From: Clostridiales bacterium
Lineage (GTDB): Bacteria > Bacillota > Clostridia > Christensenellales > UBA1242
Direction of reading: 5' to 3'
DNA length: 64,000 nucleotides
Assembly: GCA_015069395.1 (NCBI GenBank)
Contig: SVIR01000001.1
Span: 91,268-155,267 of the forward strand
Part shown: one piece after another, positions 46,489-55,869 of the stretch
How positions within the stretch are numbered: position 1 is the stretch's first letter
Layout: each line of letters starts with the position of its first letter
The notes under the pieces: generated by a model
The model's database searches: none
What the model saw: only the letters and a program-made list of their open reading frames with translations
Told to the model about the DNA's origin: nothing
Translations under genes and position numbers: made by a program

Positions 46489-47319
46489 GTGAAAAAATCT
46501 ATTTATATTCTTTTTTTATTTCTATGTGTAGGCTTGAGTTTTGCCTTTGCTCCTAGCGCAGAAAACATATTTGAAAAAAATGCTTTTCGTATAGTTAAGC
46601 AGGTTAATTCGCAAGGCAATATTGCGTTGACGTATGTATTTCCGTTGAACACACAAGAGTTTAAAAAACTTGGTTTGAAAGAAGAGAATTTCTTAGTTTA
46701 TAAATTTTATTTAACGTCGTATGTAAACGCACTTGCAAACAACAACAAACAAAAAGAAACAGAAGGTGCAAGCGTAGGAGACTGTGTATATTTTTCTGAT
46801 TTAGATGGACTTGGATTTACAACAATATTTGAAGATTTACAGGCTCAAAAAAGATTTTTTGGTGTAACAGACAATGAAGGAGAGTCTTCTTCGGATTATA
46901 ATTTTAGTGGTTTTTTTATTAAGACAACAAAAATAGAAACCACCTTTCCGATAGGCTCGCAAGACAATGCAGACAACTTTAAAAGTGTTTGTCAGCTAGC
47001 CCTTGATGGATTGATAAAAAATGTTGACATAGACAAATCGACTCAAGACAAATTGAAAGAAGTCCTAAATTCTTCCGTATTTATTTATGACTTTGCAACT
47101 CAGTCTTCTGCTTTAAAATCAGAACTGTCTTATGAAGACGAATATTTTTATCACAATGTTTTTATAAAAACTTATGAAGATTTGGCGAAAGACAACAAAA
47201 TTGTGTTTTGGCAAACTTATCCAAACAAACCAGTTTGGTATTTGACGGCATTGGGAGTCGTGCTTATTTGTATGACTATTGCCTTGTTGGTTATTAAAAA
47301 GAAAAATAAAAAAATCTAA
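46489..47319 (+). CDS. Exported protein with C-terminal TM anchor (276 aa)
   Basis: Signal peptide MKKSIYILFLFLCVGLSFAFAPSA; C-terminal 'WYLTALGVVLICMTIALLVIKKKNKKI'. Confidence 0.75.
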   Translation: MKKSIYILFLFLCVGLSFAFAPSAENIFEKNAFRIVKQVNSQGNIALTYVFPLNTQEFKKLGLKEENFLVYKFYLTSYVNALANNNKQKETEGASVGDCVYFSDLDGLGFTTIFEDLQAQKRFFGVTDNEGESSSDYNFSGFFIKTTKIETTFPIGSQDNADNFKSVCQLALDGLIKNVDIDKSTQDKLKEVLNSSVFIYDFATQSSALKSELSYEDEYFYHNVFIKTYEDLAKDNKIVFWQTYPNKPVWYLTALGVVLICMTIALLVIKKKNKKI

Positions 47320-47393
47320 AAAATGTCTCTAGTTGTATTGTTTTTTCGCAAGAAAAATGTTATACTACTTAAGTTAAAAAAGGAATTTAAGTT

Positions 47394-49226
47394 ATGGAAA
47401 ACAATATGATTAGAAACGTAGCGATTATTGCACACGTTGACCACGGCAAGACTTCGTTGGTTAACGAACTTTTAAAACAGGGAAATGTATTCAGAGATAA
47501 TCAAGTAGTAGAAGACAGGGTTATGGATAGCAATGCTCTTGAAAAAGAAAGAGGGATTACAATCTTGTCAAAAAATACTGCTTGCTTTTATGATGGAGTA
47601 AAGATCAATGTCATTGACACACCAGGACACGCAGACTTTGGTGGTGAAGTAGAAAGAGTTTTAAAAATGGTTGATGGTGTTTTGCTTGTGGTCGATGCTT
47701 ATGAAGGCCCTATGCCTCAAACAAGATTCGTTCTTGAAAAAGCATTGTCTTTGAAGCTTAAAGTTGTGGTAGTTATCAACAAAATTGATAGACCTGATGC
47801 AAGAATCAAAGAAGTTATTGACGAAGTTTTAGAATTGTTCTTGGAGCTTGATGCTGACGACGATCAACTCAATTCTCCGTTTGTTTTTGCTTCTGCAAGA
47901 CAAGGGATCGCATCAAAAGATGCTGACGTGTTAGGCGTAGACATGAAACCTCTTTTTGAAACAATAATTAGCCATATTCCAGCGCCACAAGGAGAGCCAA
48001 GTGAGCCTTTAAAAATGTTGGTTTCTTCTGCTGAGCATAATGATTATGTTGGAAAGCTTGCAGTTGGAAAAATTGAGAGAGGACAAATAAAAGTTGGTCA
48101 GAGTGTTGTTGTTTGCAACTATCACGATCAAGCAAAAAAGAAAAAGTCTAAAATCGTAAGTTTGTATGTTTATGAGGGATTGAAAAGGGTTCCTGTTGAA
48201 TCGGCACAAAGTGGTGAAATCGTTTGTGTGGCAGGTCTTGAAGATGTGACAATCGGAGATACTATTTGTGACGACTCTTGTGTAGAAGCTGTTGAATTTG
48301 TAAAAATTGCAGAACCGTCAGTTGAAATGACATTTATGGTAAACGATAGTCCTTTTGCAGGAAAAGAAGGAAAGTTTGTAACATCTCGCCATCTTAGAGA
48401 TAGGTTGTATAAAGAAGCTGTTAAAGATTTGTCTTTGAAAGTTGAAGATGGAGATACTGCTGAAAAATTTAAAGTAAGTGGAAGGGGGGAAATGCACCTT
48501 TCAATCCTTATTGAAAATATGCGTAGAGATGGTTATGAATTTCAAGTTTCTCAACCAAAAGTTTTGATTAAAGAAATTGGTGGTGTAAAGTGTGAACCTG
48601 TTGATAGGCTTTATCTTGACGTCCCAGAAGACTGTGTAGGAACAGTTATGAACAAGATGGGGGTTAGAAAAGGCGATTTGCAAAATATGACACCACATGG
48701 TTCTAGAATGAGAATGGAATTTTTGATTCCTTCAAGAGGGTTGTTTGGGTTTAAATCAGAGTTTTTGACAGACACGAGAGGAGAAGGGATTGTTAATTCA
48801 ATCTTCTTTGAATATCAGCCATATAAAGGTGAAATCAATAGAAGAGACTTCGGCTCTTTGATTGCTCACGAAGAAGGCCCAGCGATTGTTTATGGACTTT
48901 TTAACGCTCAAGAAAGAGGCGAATTGTTCATTGGACCAGGAGTTCCTGTTTATGCTGGAATGGTGGTCGGTATCAATCCAAAGGGTGACGATATTGTTGT
49001 AAATGTTTGCAAGAAAAAACATCTTTCAAACTGTCGTGCTTCAGGTTCTGACGATGCTTTGAGATTGACTCCTCCAAGAATTATGTCTTTGGAAGACTGT
49101 ATAGAATTTTTGGGCGACGACGAATATTTGGAAGTTACTCCAAAATCTATTAGGATTAGAAAAATTATTCTTGATGCGACAATGCGTATGAGAGAACGTG
49201 GAAAGATTATGAGGGGCGAAATTTAA
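47394..49226 (+). CDS. typA: Ribosome-associated GTPase TypA/BipA
   Basis: '[25 protein letters not shown]', '[41 protein letters not shown]', '[21 protein letters not shown]'. Confidence 0.97.
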   Translation: MENNMIRNVAIIAHVDHGKTSLVNELLKQGNVFRDNQVVEDRVMDSNALEKERGITILSKNTACFYDGVKINVIDTPGHADFGGEVERVLKMVDGVLLVVDAYEGPMPQTRFVLEKALSLKLKVVVVINKIDRPDARIKEVIDEVLELFLELDADDDQLNSPFVFASARQGIASKDADVLGVDMKPLFETIISHIPAPQGEPSEPLKMLVSSAEHNDYVGKLAVGKIERGQIKVGQSVVVCNYHDQAKKKKSKIVSLYVYEGLKRVPVESAQSGEIVCVAGLEDVTIGDTICDDSCVEAVEFVKIAEPSVEMTFMVNDSPFAGKEGKFVTSRHLRDRLYKEAVKDLSLKVEDGDTAEKFKVSGRGEMHLSILIENMRRDGYEFQVSQPKVLIKEIGGVKCEPVDRLYLDVPEDCVGTVMNKMGVRKGDLQNMTPHGSRMRMEFLIPSRGLFGFKSEFLTDTRGEGIVNSIFFEYQPYKGEINRRDFGSLIAHEEGPAIVYGLFNAQERGELFIGPGVPVYAGMVVGINPKGDDIVVNVCKKKHLSNCRASGSDDALRLTPPRIMSLEDCIEFLGDDEYLEVTPKSIRIRKIILDATMRMRERGKIMRGEI

Positions 49227-49230
49227 TCAT

Positions 49231-49261
49231 AAAATGCAAAACTTTGTTTTTGCATTTTTTT
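49231..49261 (+). terminator. Intrinsic terminator of typA
   Basis: AAAATGCAAAA...TTTTTGCATTTTTTT. Confidence 0.75.
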
Positions 49262-49282
49262 GACGTTAAAATTCTATTAAAA

Positions 49283-49311
49283 TTGACATATTAAAAAAAT
49301 ATTGTTATACT
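49283..49311 (+). promoter_or_regulatory. Sigma-A promoter TTGACA-17-TATACT
   Basis: Consensus boxes 20 nt upstream of ORF 49331. Confidence 0.75.
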
Positions 49312-49330
49312 AAAAAGACTTAGAGGTGTT

Positions 49331-49582
49331 ATGAAAACTAGCGAAAAACAAGAGCTTAAAAGAAAAATAAAAATATTGGGGCTATTTTTAGGAATAGTAT
49401 TTGTTCCGGCGCTTGTTATTTGCACCCTTTTGGCAGTGGCAAAAGTTCCACAATGGCTAAATATTTTGGTTATGGTAGTAATTCTTTTTATTTTGTTCTT
49501 CCTTTTTGCTTGGGTATGTGATAAAATAGAAAAGAAAAAGACAGAAAGAAAAAGCAAGAAAAAAGACCCTTTTTCAGATTAG
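49331..49582 (+). CDS. Small membrane protein upstream of dnaB
   Basis: 83 aa, two TM segments, basic C-terminus. Confidence 0.65.
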   Translation: MKTSEKQELKRKIKILGLFLGIVFVPALVICTLLAVAKVPQWLNILVMVVILFILFFLFAWVCDKIEKKKTERKSKKKDPFSD

Positions 49583-49594
49583 AGGAGAATATAT

Positions 49595-50947
49595 ATGGCA
49601 GATTACAAAGTTTTACCAAATAGTCTAGAAGCAGAACAGGCGTTGCTCGGTTGTGTTTTGCTTGACAATGATGCTCAAATGGATATCTTTGCAAAAATCA
49701 ATCCAAACGATTTTTATTCTGAATCTCATAAAAACATTTATGAAAGTATGTTGAAAATTTACAACAAGAGCATACCTGTTGATTTTGTTACGCTTACAAA
49801 CCAACTTGAAGTTGATAAAAAACTCGAAACTGTCGGAGGAATTGATTATATCACCTTCTTGACAAACATTGTTCCATCAGCAGCAAACTTTCAACACTAT
49901 ATGGATATAGTAAAAAACAATTCAGTTCGTAGACATTTGATTTCTGAAGCACAAGAAATTGTGAAGTCTGCTTTTGATTGCGAAGACGGAAGCCAAGCGA
50001 TGCAGGTCGCAGAAAAGAAAATTTTTGACTTGTCTCAAAAAGAAACCTCTTCTGATTTGGAACATGTAGGAAAGCCAGGAGGAACTCTTACAAATGTTTT
50101 GAAACAAATTTCTGAGCTCGCTGAAAACAAAGGTAAGATGCGTGGTATTGAAACGTATTACAAAGACTTTGATGCTATCACAAATGGTTTGCAAAAAAGC
50201 GATTTGATTTTGCTTGCAGCAAGACCTGGTGTTGGTAAAACTTCTTTTGCATTAAATATTGCTGTAAACGCAGCTGTTTATGCCGGCAAAAAGGTTGCCA
50301 TTTTTGACCTTGAAATGTCAAAAGAACAACTTATGCAAAGAGCGCTTTCTTCTTTGGCAAAAGTAAATCTTGGACACATCTTGAAAGGTGATATGGATTC
50401 TGAAGAATGGAAGAGGGTTTGGACGGCCGAAAAGAAATTGGCGCAAAGTGGAATTTATGTTGACGACTCCTCTATGATTACTCCTTTTGAAATTATTTCA
50501 AAATGTAGAAAATTGAAAATGACAGAAGGGCTTGATTTGATAGTAATTGACTATTTGCAATTAATGACAATGGGGAAAGCAAACAGAGAGTCAAGAACTC
50601 AAGAAGTAAGTGATTTGACTAGAACTCTTAAAATTGCGGCAAGAGAATTGAATGTTCCAATCATAGTGCTTTCTCAGTTATCTCGTGCTGTTGAAACTCG
50701 TGAAGATCACAGACCTGTGCTTTCAGACTTGAGAGAATCAGGTTCTATTGAGCAAGACGCTGATATTGTTTTGTTTATTTACAATCCAGAAAAATACAAC
50801 GACCCAAATATAGAAGATGCTCCAGGTACTGTTTACCTTATGATAGCAAAGCATAGAAGTGGAAGCACCGGAGAGGTTAAGCTTAAGTGGGTTGGAGAAT
50901 ATACAACATTCTTGAATTATGACGAAAAAATTCAAATCGAAGAATAG
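49595..50947 (+). CDS. dnaB: Replicative DNA helicase DnaB
   Basis: 'LPNSLEAEQALLGCVLLDN', Walker A 'AARPGVGKTSFALNIA', 'VIDYLQLM', 'LSDLRESGSIEQDADIVLFI'. Confidence 0.97.
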   Translation: MADYKVLPNSLEAEQALLGCVLLDNDAQMDIFAKINPNDFYSESHKNIYESMLKIYNKSIPVDFVTLTNQLEVDKKLETVGGIDYITFLTNIVPSAANFQHYMDIVKNNSVRRHLISEAQEIVKSAFDCEDGSQAMQVAEKKIFDLSQKETSSDLEHVGKPGGTLTNVLKQISELAENKGKMRGIETYYKDFDAITNGLQKSDLILLAARPGVGKTSFALNIAVNAAVYAGKKVAIFDLEMSKEQLMQRALSSLAKVNLGHILKGDMDSEEWKRVWTAEKKLAQSGIYVDDSSMITPFEIISKCRKLKMTEGLDLIVIDYLQLMTMGKANRESRTQEVSDLTRTLKIAARELNVPIIVLSQLSRAVETREDHRPVLSDLRESGSIEQDADIVLFIYNPEKYNDPNIEDAPGTVYLMIAKHRSGSTGEVKLKWVGEYTTFLNYDEKIQIEE

Positions 50948-50957
50948 GGGATAAAAT

Positions 50958-51770
50958 ATGAAAAGAAAATTTTGGTTGGTTATAGCTATTTTGTTGATAG
51001 TCGGAATTGTTTTAGCGATTGTATTCGTGAGTCTCTTTAGAGAAAGGGACACCGAAGATTTGTCAAAAAGTTTAAACAATTATGTTGAAGACGGTTATTT
51101 AAATGTCGAAGACGAAAGGTTTCAAGATATAACTGATTATTTAGATTATATCGCACCTGTTTTAAAGTCTAATGTGGACACTGCAGAACAAGGTCTGCAA
51201 GCAGAAAATTTTTTAAATTCTTACAAAGCGACAATAATAGTTGCTAAGTTTGTAAATGAAGAGTTGATTTTTCTTGATTATTCAGATGCGTATAGACAAA
51301 ACAAGAAGAAAATAGAAAAGGCTTTCAGTCAAGCCCAAACTTCAGCAAGAGAATTGCAAACGTTTATCAATGAAAATGTAAATGAGGGTGGAAGCCAATA
51401 TTGGTTGGCAAATACTTGGCAAGGCTGTGAAGAAAATGCGACAAAAATGGTTGAAAAATCACTGGACGCTATTAAAAGATTGCTTTCTGTTTATGAAGAA
51501 GGAGCGACTTCTGTTTATACGGGGAATGCATTTCTTGAAATTATTTTTGATAGAACTGAATTTTTGTTGGATACAATGATTGAAAATCAACAAACGGAAA
51601 ATTCAGGAAAAAACTTGTATGAATTTGTTGTAGATTATTTTACAAACAAGGAAGCGATTTCAAATTATTGTTACAATTCAGATTTGCAAACAAAAGTTGA
51701 AGACATAAAAGAAAAGGGTGATCAAAGCGTTTATTATGATTCATTCTGCGAAGGAACTTTGGGGGTGTAA
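50958..51770 (+). CDS. Exported/membrane-anchored helical protein (270 aa)
   Basis: N-terminal TM 'FWLVIAILLIVGIVLAIVFVSLF'. Confidence 0.65.
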   Translation: MKRKFWLVIAILLIVGIVLAIVFVSLFRERDTEDLSKSLNNYVEDGYLNVEDERFQDITDYLDYIAPVLKSNVDTAEQGLQAENFLNSYKATIIVAKFVNEELIFLDYSDAYRQNKKKIEKAFSQAQTSARELQTFINENVNEGGSQYWLANTWQGCEENATKMVEKSLDAIKRLLSVYEEGATSVYTGNAFLEIIFDRTEFLLDTMIENQQTENSGKNLYEFVVDYFTNKEAISNYCYNSDLQTKVEDIKEKGDQSVYYDSFCEGTLGV

Positions 51771-51771
51771 T

Positions 51772-52860
51772 ATGAAAAAGAAAATTTGGTCAGTTGTGTT
51801 GTGTTTTTGTCTTTTGATTCCTGTGTTTTGTTTTATAGGCTGTGGTGGAGTTTCGTTGGATACTGTAAAACAAACTTTTACATCATGGAAAGAAGCTTAT
51901 GTAAATCAAAGTTCAGTTTTCAGTACAGACACCTGTGAAGGGTATGATACTGATTATTACGTAGCTTATAATTCGTTTATAGAACAAAAAATCTCAGACA
52001 GTGTTGAAAGTTTTTCTGAGCTAAGATCCAAATATAATCTTACCTTAGCCTTTGCAAATGATTATATTGAGGCAGGAGAACATTATTTAACAATAGTAAA
52101 TGAAGAAGATTTGTCTAAAAATGCAAAAAAAATGCTTAAAACCTTAAACAAATCAGCAAAAAACTGTACTGAAGCAGTGTCAGAATTTGCTGTTGCTAAA
52201 AGAGATGTAGAGGATTATTTTCAAAATTATGGTGCGATCTGGGAAGGAAATCAAGATGCAGAAGGCTCGCATTTAAACAAATTTAAAAATGTATATGCCA
52301 GTTTGATCGAAAAAAGCGTTGACCTTTCTAGCTTGATGGCAGATTTTATCAAAGAAGTAGGCATTTTAGAAATTTTTGAAAAGGTTACAATTTCTACACC
52401 TGATGTTTTGGTTGTTAGAGATTATGTAAGTGCAAAGCTACTGCCTTTGTTTAGCAAACTTTCAATTTCTGCAACAGAAAAGAATTTGAACTGGGAAGTA
52501 ACCCAAGAGACTAGCTTTAAAGAAAGAATTAATGAAATTTTAAACAGTTTGAATAGTGCCTTCAACGACTATAAAAATCATTTTGTTGACGAGGCTGGCA
52601 AAAACATCGTTATCATTGATGTGAAAGAATTTATGTCTCAAGCAGACCAATTTTTTATTTCTGCAGAAAGCTATATTGAGGCTCTTGAAGGGCTTAACAT
52701 TCCAAAACTTGCTACCACATACAAAAACGATTTAGAGCAATATAAAAAGAAAAACAAATTAGCAGAAATCTACTTAGATAAAATCGAAAATTTTGTTGAT
52801 GTAAATTTGGCAGAATTTTTAAGTTTTTCTGTTGAAACTATTTATGGAGAAACTATATGA
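51772..52860 (+). CDS. Lipoprotein, helical (362 aa from ATG 51772)
   Basis: Signal peptide and lipobox 'MKKKIWSVVLCFCLLIPVFCFIGCGG'; GGGGG RBS; overlaps gltX start by 4 nt. Confidence 0.75.
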   Translation: MKKKIWSVVLCFCLLIPVFCFIGCGGVSLDTVKQTFTSWKEAYVNQSSVFSTDTCEGYDTDYYVAYNSFIEQKISDSVESFSELRSKYNLTLAFANDYIEAGEHYLTIVNEEDLSKNAKKMLKTLNKSAKNCTEAVSEFAVAKRDVEDYFQNYGAIWEGNQDAEGSHLNKFKNVYASLIEKSVDLSSLMADFIKEVGILEIFEKVTISTPDVLVVRDYVSAKLLPLFSKLSISATEKNLNWEVTQETSFKERINEILNSLNSAFNDYKNHFVDEAGKNIVIIDVKEFMSQADQFFISAESYIEALEGLNIPKLATTYKNDLEQYKKKNKLAEIYLDKIENFVDVNLAEFLSFSVETIYGETI

Positions 52861-54482
52861 ATTTAGAAAAATTGGCAGAATTGTTGTTTCCAAACAATAA
52901 ATATACTGTTGAAGAATTAGAAAAGAAATATCCAAAAAGAAATCTAAAAGAGGGTGCTGAAGTAACAAGATTTGCTCCAAGCCCAACAGGTTTTATGCAT
53001 TTGGGCAACTTTTTTCAAGCAACTATAAGTTATAACATTGGAAAAAGAAGCGGGGGAGTTTTCTTTATTAGAATAGAAGATACCGATCAAAAGAGAGAGG
53101 TAAGTGGCGCAAGCGCGATCATTATGGAGATTTTAACGAGTTATGGATATATTCCTGACGAATATCAACTTAAGGGTGGGGTGACTGTCGGTGAGTATGG
53201 GCCATATTATCAAAGTGAACGTGTAGATATTTATAAGGCTTATGCGAAAAAACTTGTCGCAGAAGGCAAAGCGTTCCCTTGTTTTTGTAAAAAAACTGAA
53301 GGGTTAAGCGACGTAAAAGAAAAGAGAGAAAAGAAATTTTCTGTAGGAATAAACGAGGATAAGGATCCTTGTAGAAATTTAACGCTAGAACAAATTGAAG
53401 AATATATAAATGAAGGCAAAAAGTTTGCTATTAGACTTAAATCAAACGGTTCTGTGGACAAAAAAGTTAAATTTTATGATGTTATTAAAGGTGAGATAGA
53501 AATGGCTGAAAATTGTTCAGACGCTATTTTGCTTAAAAATGATATGATTCCAACATATCACTTTGCTCACGCTGTAGACGACACTCTTATGGGTACAACG
53601 GTGGTTGTTCGTGGAGAAGAATGGTTGCCATCAGTTCCTTTGCACAAAGAAATTTTTGATACTTTAGGTTATAAACAACCAAAATACATTCACAACCCAT
53701 TGCTTTATAAGTTAAATGAGGAAGGAAACAGAAACAAACTTTCAAAGAGAAAACATCCTGAAGCTGATATGCGTTTCTTCGACAGAGAGGGGTATGACAA
53801 ACAAGCCGTTATAGAATATTTGATAAATTTAATAAATTCGAATTTTGAAATCTGGAGAAAAAACAATCCTTCAGTGGACATTTCTGAATTTCCGTTTGAT
53901 GGGTTTAATATTACTGCCAATACTCCAATTTTTGATCTTGTAAAATTAAATGACATCTCAAAAGAAATCATTTCTAGATATAGTGCAAAAAAATGTTATG
54001 AAGAACTTTTGCTTTGGGCGAGGGCTTACTCGCCTGAAAATGTAGATTATCTTGTAAAAGATAAGGATTATGTTATAAAAGTTTTAAATATTGACAGAGA
54101 AAAGCCAAAACCAAGAAAAGATATTTACAAATGGAATATGTTTTTTGATTTGTTTGACTATATGTTTGGTGTTCCATCAAGCTACGAAGTTGAAAATCAA
54201 AAGCAGTTTGAGGAAGTTGTAAAAAATTATCAAAAATATCTCTGCTTGGATTCGAAAGATATTTGGTTTGAAAAAGTCAAAGAAATGGCTGGCGAATTGG
54301 GATATGCAACAGACAATAAGGCTTATAAACAAAACCCAGAAAACTTTAAGGGAAATGTTGCAACTGTTTGTGAATATATAAGAGTTGCTATTACCGGAAG
54401 AAAAAATTCTCCAGATTTATATGAGATTATGAGTTTATTGGGAAAAGAAGAGGTGTTAAAAAGATTATCTCAATTTGCTTAA
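52857..54482 (+). CDS. gltX: Glutamyl-tRNA synthetase
   Basis: 'TRFAPSPTGFMHLGNFFQA', 'FFIRIEDTDQKR', 'NKLSKRKHPEADM'. Confidence 0.93.
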   Translation: MNLEKLAELLFPNNKYTVEELEKKYPKRNLKEGAEVTRFAPSPTGFMHLGNFFQATISYNIGKRSGGVFFIRIEDTDQKREVSGASAIIMEILTSYGYIPDEYQLKGGVTVGEYGPYYQSERVDIYKAYAKKLVAEGKAFPCFCKKTEGLSDVKEKREKKFSVGINEDKDPCRNLTLEQIEEYINEGKKFAIRLKSNGSVDKKVKFYDVIKGEIEMAENCSDAILLKNDMIPTYHFAHAVDDTLMGTTVVVRGEEWLPSVPLHKEIFDTLGYKQPKYIHNPLLYKLNEEGNRNKLSKRKHPEADMRFFDREGYDKQAVIEYLINLINSNFEIWRKNNPSVDISEFPFDGFNITANTPIFDLVKLNDISKEIISRYSAKKCYEELLLWARAYSPENVDYLVKDKDYVIKVLNIDREKPKPRKDIYKWNMFFDLFDYMFGVPSSYEVENQKQFEEVVKNYQKYLCLDSKDIWFEKVKEMAGELGYATDNKAYKQNPENFKGNVATVCEYIRVAITGRKNSPDLYEIMSLLGKEEVLKRLSQFA

Positions 54483-54538
54483 AAACAATAAAAAATGCGT
54501 AAAAATGCGTAGTTTTTTGAATTTTTAAGGAGATTTTT

Positions 54539-55603
54539 ATGAAAAAAATAATTTTGACTGCAGATAGACCAACGGGAAACTTGCACATAGGGCACTATGT
54601 TGGTTCTATTGCGAACAGGTTAAAACTGCAAGAGCAAAACGATTATGAAAAATACTATATAATGATTGCAGACACACAAGCATTAACGGATAATGCCGAT
54701 AATGTAGATAAAGTAAAAAATAATATAATTCAAGTTGCAATAGATTATTTATCTGCAGGTATAGATCCAAACAAAGTGGAAATTTTTATTCAATCACAAG
54801 TTCCGGAACTTGCTGAAATGACTATGTATTTTATGAATCTGGTCACGGTGGCAAGATTGACAAGAAATCCTACTGTAAAAGACGAAATTAAACAAAGAGG
54901 ATTTGCAAACTCTCTTCCTGTTGGTTTTTTGTGTTATCCAATTAGTCAGGCTGCAGACATTTGTGCGTTTAACGCAAACTGCATTCCTGTTGGTGAAGAT
55001 CAATTGCCAATGTTGGAGCAAGCACGTGAAATTGTAAGAAGTTTTAATCACGCTTATGGAAAAGAAGTTTTGACATTGCCAGAGCCACTTTTACCTGAAA
55101 ACGAGGCGTGTAGAAGATTGCCGGGTATTGATGGTGGATTAAAAATGAGTAAGTCGGCAGGAAACTGTATTTATTTAAAAGACGAGCCTGAAGAGATTAA
55201 GCGCAAGGTTATGAGTGCTTATACAGATCCAAATCATATAAAGATTTCTGATCCGGGGAAAGTGGAAGGTAATGTTGTATTTAAGTATTTGGATGCTTTT
55301 GCAACAGACGAATCTTTCAAGAAGTTTTTGCCAGAATACAAAAATTTAGAAGAGCTTAAAGCTCATTATAGAAATGGTGGACTTGGAGATGTGAAGATTA
55401 AGTTGTTTTTAAACAATGTTCTACAAGAACTTTTGGCTCCAATTAGAGAGCGTCGAAAAGCATTGGAAAAGGATATTGATTCGATTTATAAAATGCTTTT
55501 TGAAAATGGAAAAAAGGTTAGAAAGATTGCTGGTGAAACCATTTTGAGAATGAAAGAGGCGATGGGGCTGGATTATGAAAAACTTTTAAAAAAGGAAAAT
55601 TGA
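54539..55603 (+). CDS. trpS: Tryptophanyl-tRNA synthetase
   Basis: 'DRPTGNLHIGHYVGSI', 'GLKMSKSAGNCIYL'. Confidence 0.96.
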   Translation: MKKIILTADRPTGNLHIGHYVGSIANRLKLQEQNDYEKYYIMIADTQALTDNADNVDKVKNNIIQVAIDYLSAGIDPNKVEIFIQSQVPELAEMTMYFMNLVTVARLTRNPTVKDEIKQRGFANSLPVGFLCYPISQAADICAFNANCIPVGEDQLPMLEQAREIVRSFNHAYGKEVLTLPEPLLPENEACRRLPGIDGGLKMSKSAGNCIYLKDEPEEIKRKVMSAYTDPNHIKISDPGKVEGNVVFKYLDAFATDESFKKFLPEYKNLEELKAHYRNGGLGDVKIKLFLNNVLQELLAPIRERRKALEKDIDSIYKMLFENGKKVRKIAGETILRMKEAMGLDYEKLLKKEN

Positions 55604-55616
55604 TAAAAAATATCAT

Positions 55617-55653
55617 TAAAAAACACGTTTTTTTTCAAAAAAATGTGTTTTTT
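55617..55653 (+). terminator. Intrinsic terminator of trpS
   Basis: AAAAACACGTTTTTTT...AAAAAAATGTGTTTTTTT inverted repeat. Confidence 0.65.
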
Positions 55654-55802
55654 TATTGTTTTTATAATATTTTTTAAAAAATAAAAAAGTTTTTGACAAA
55701 CAACAAAAAAAAGAATAAGGCGAATTTAGATTTGTTCGATAAATACGATTAAAAACGAATTTATTATATATTATATTTATATATATTTTTTCTCAAATAT
55801 CC

Positions 55803-55831
55803 TTGCTTAAAAGAGTAAAAATTTGTATAAT
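55803..55831 (+). promoter_or_regulatory. Putative promoter of right-edge giant gene (TTGCTT-17-TATAAT)
   Basis: Direct reading; ATG 55870 preceded by GAGGGGG. Confidence 0.6.
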
Positions 55832-55869
55832 ATTTCTGTAAAATTATTTCGTCTAACCGAGGGGGAAAT

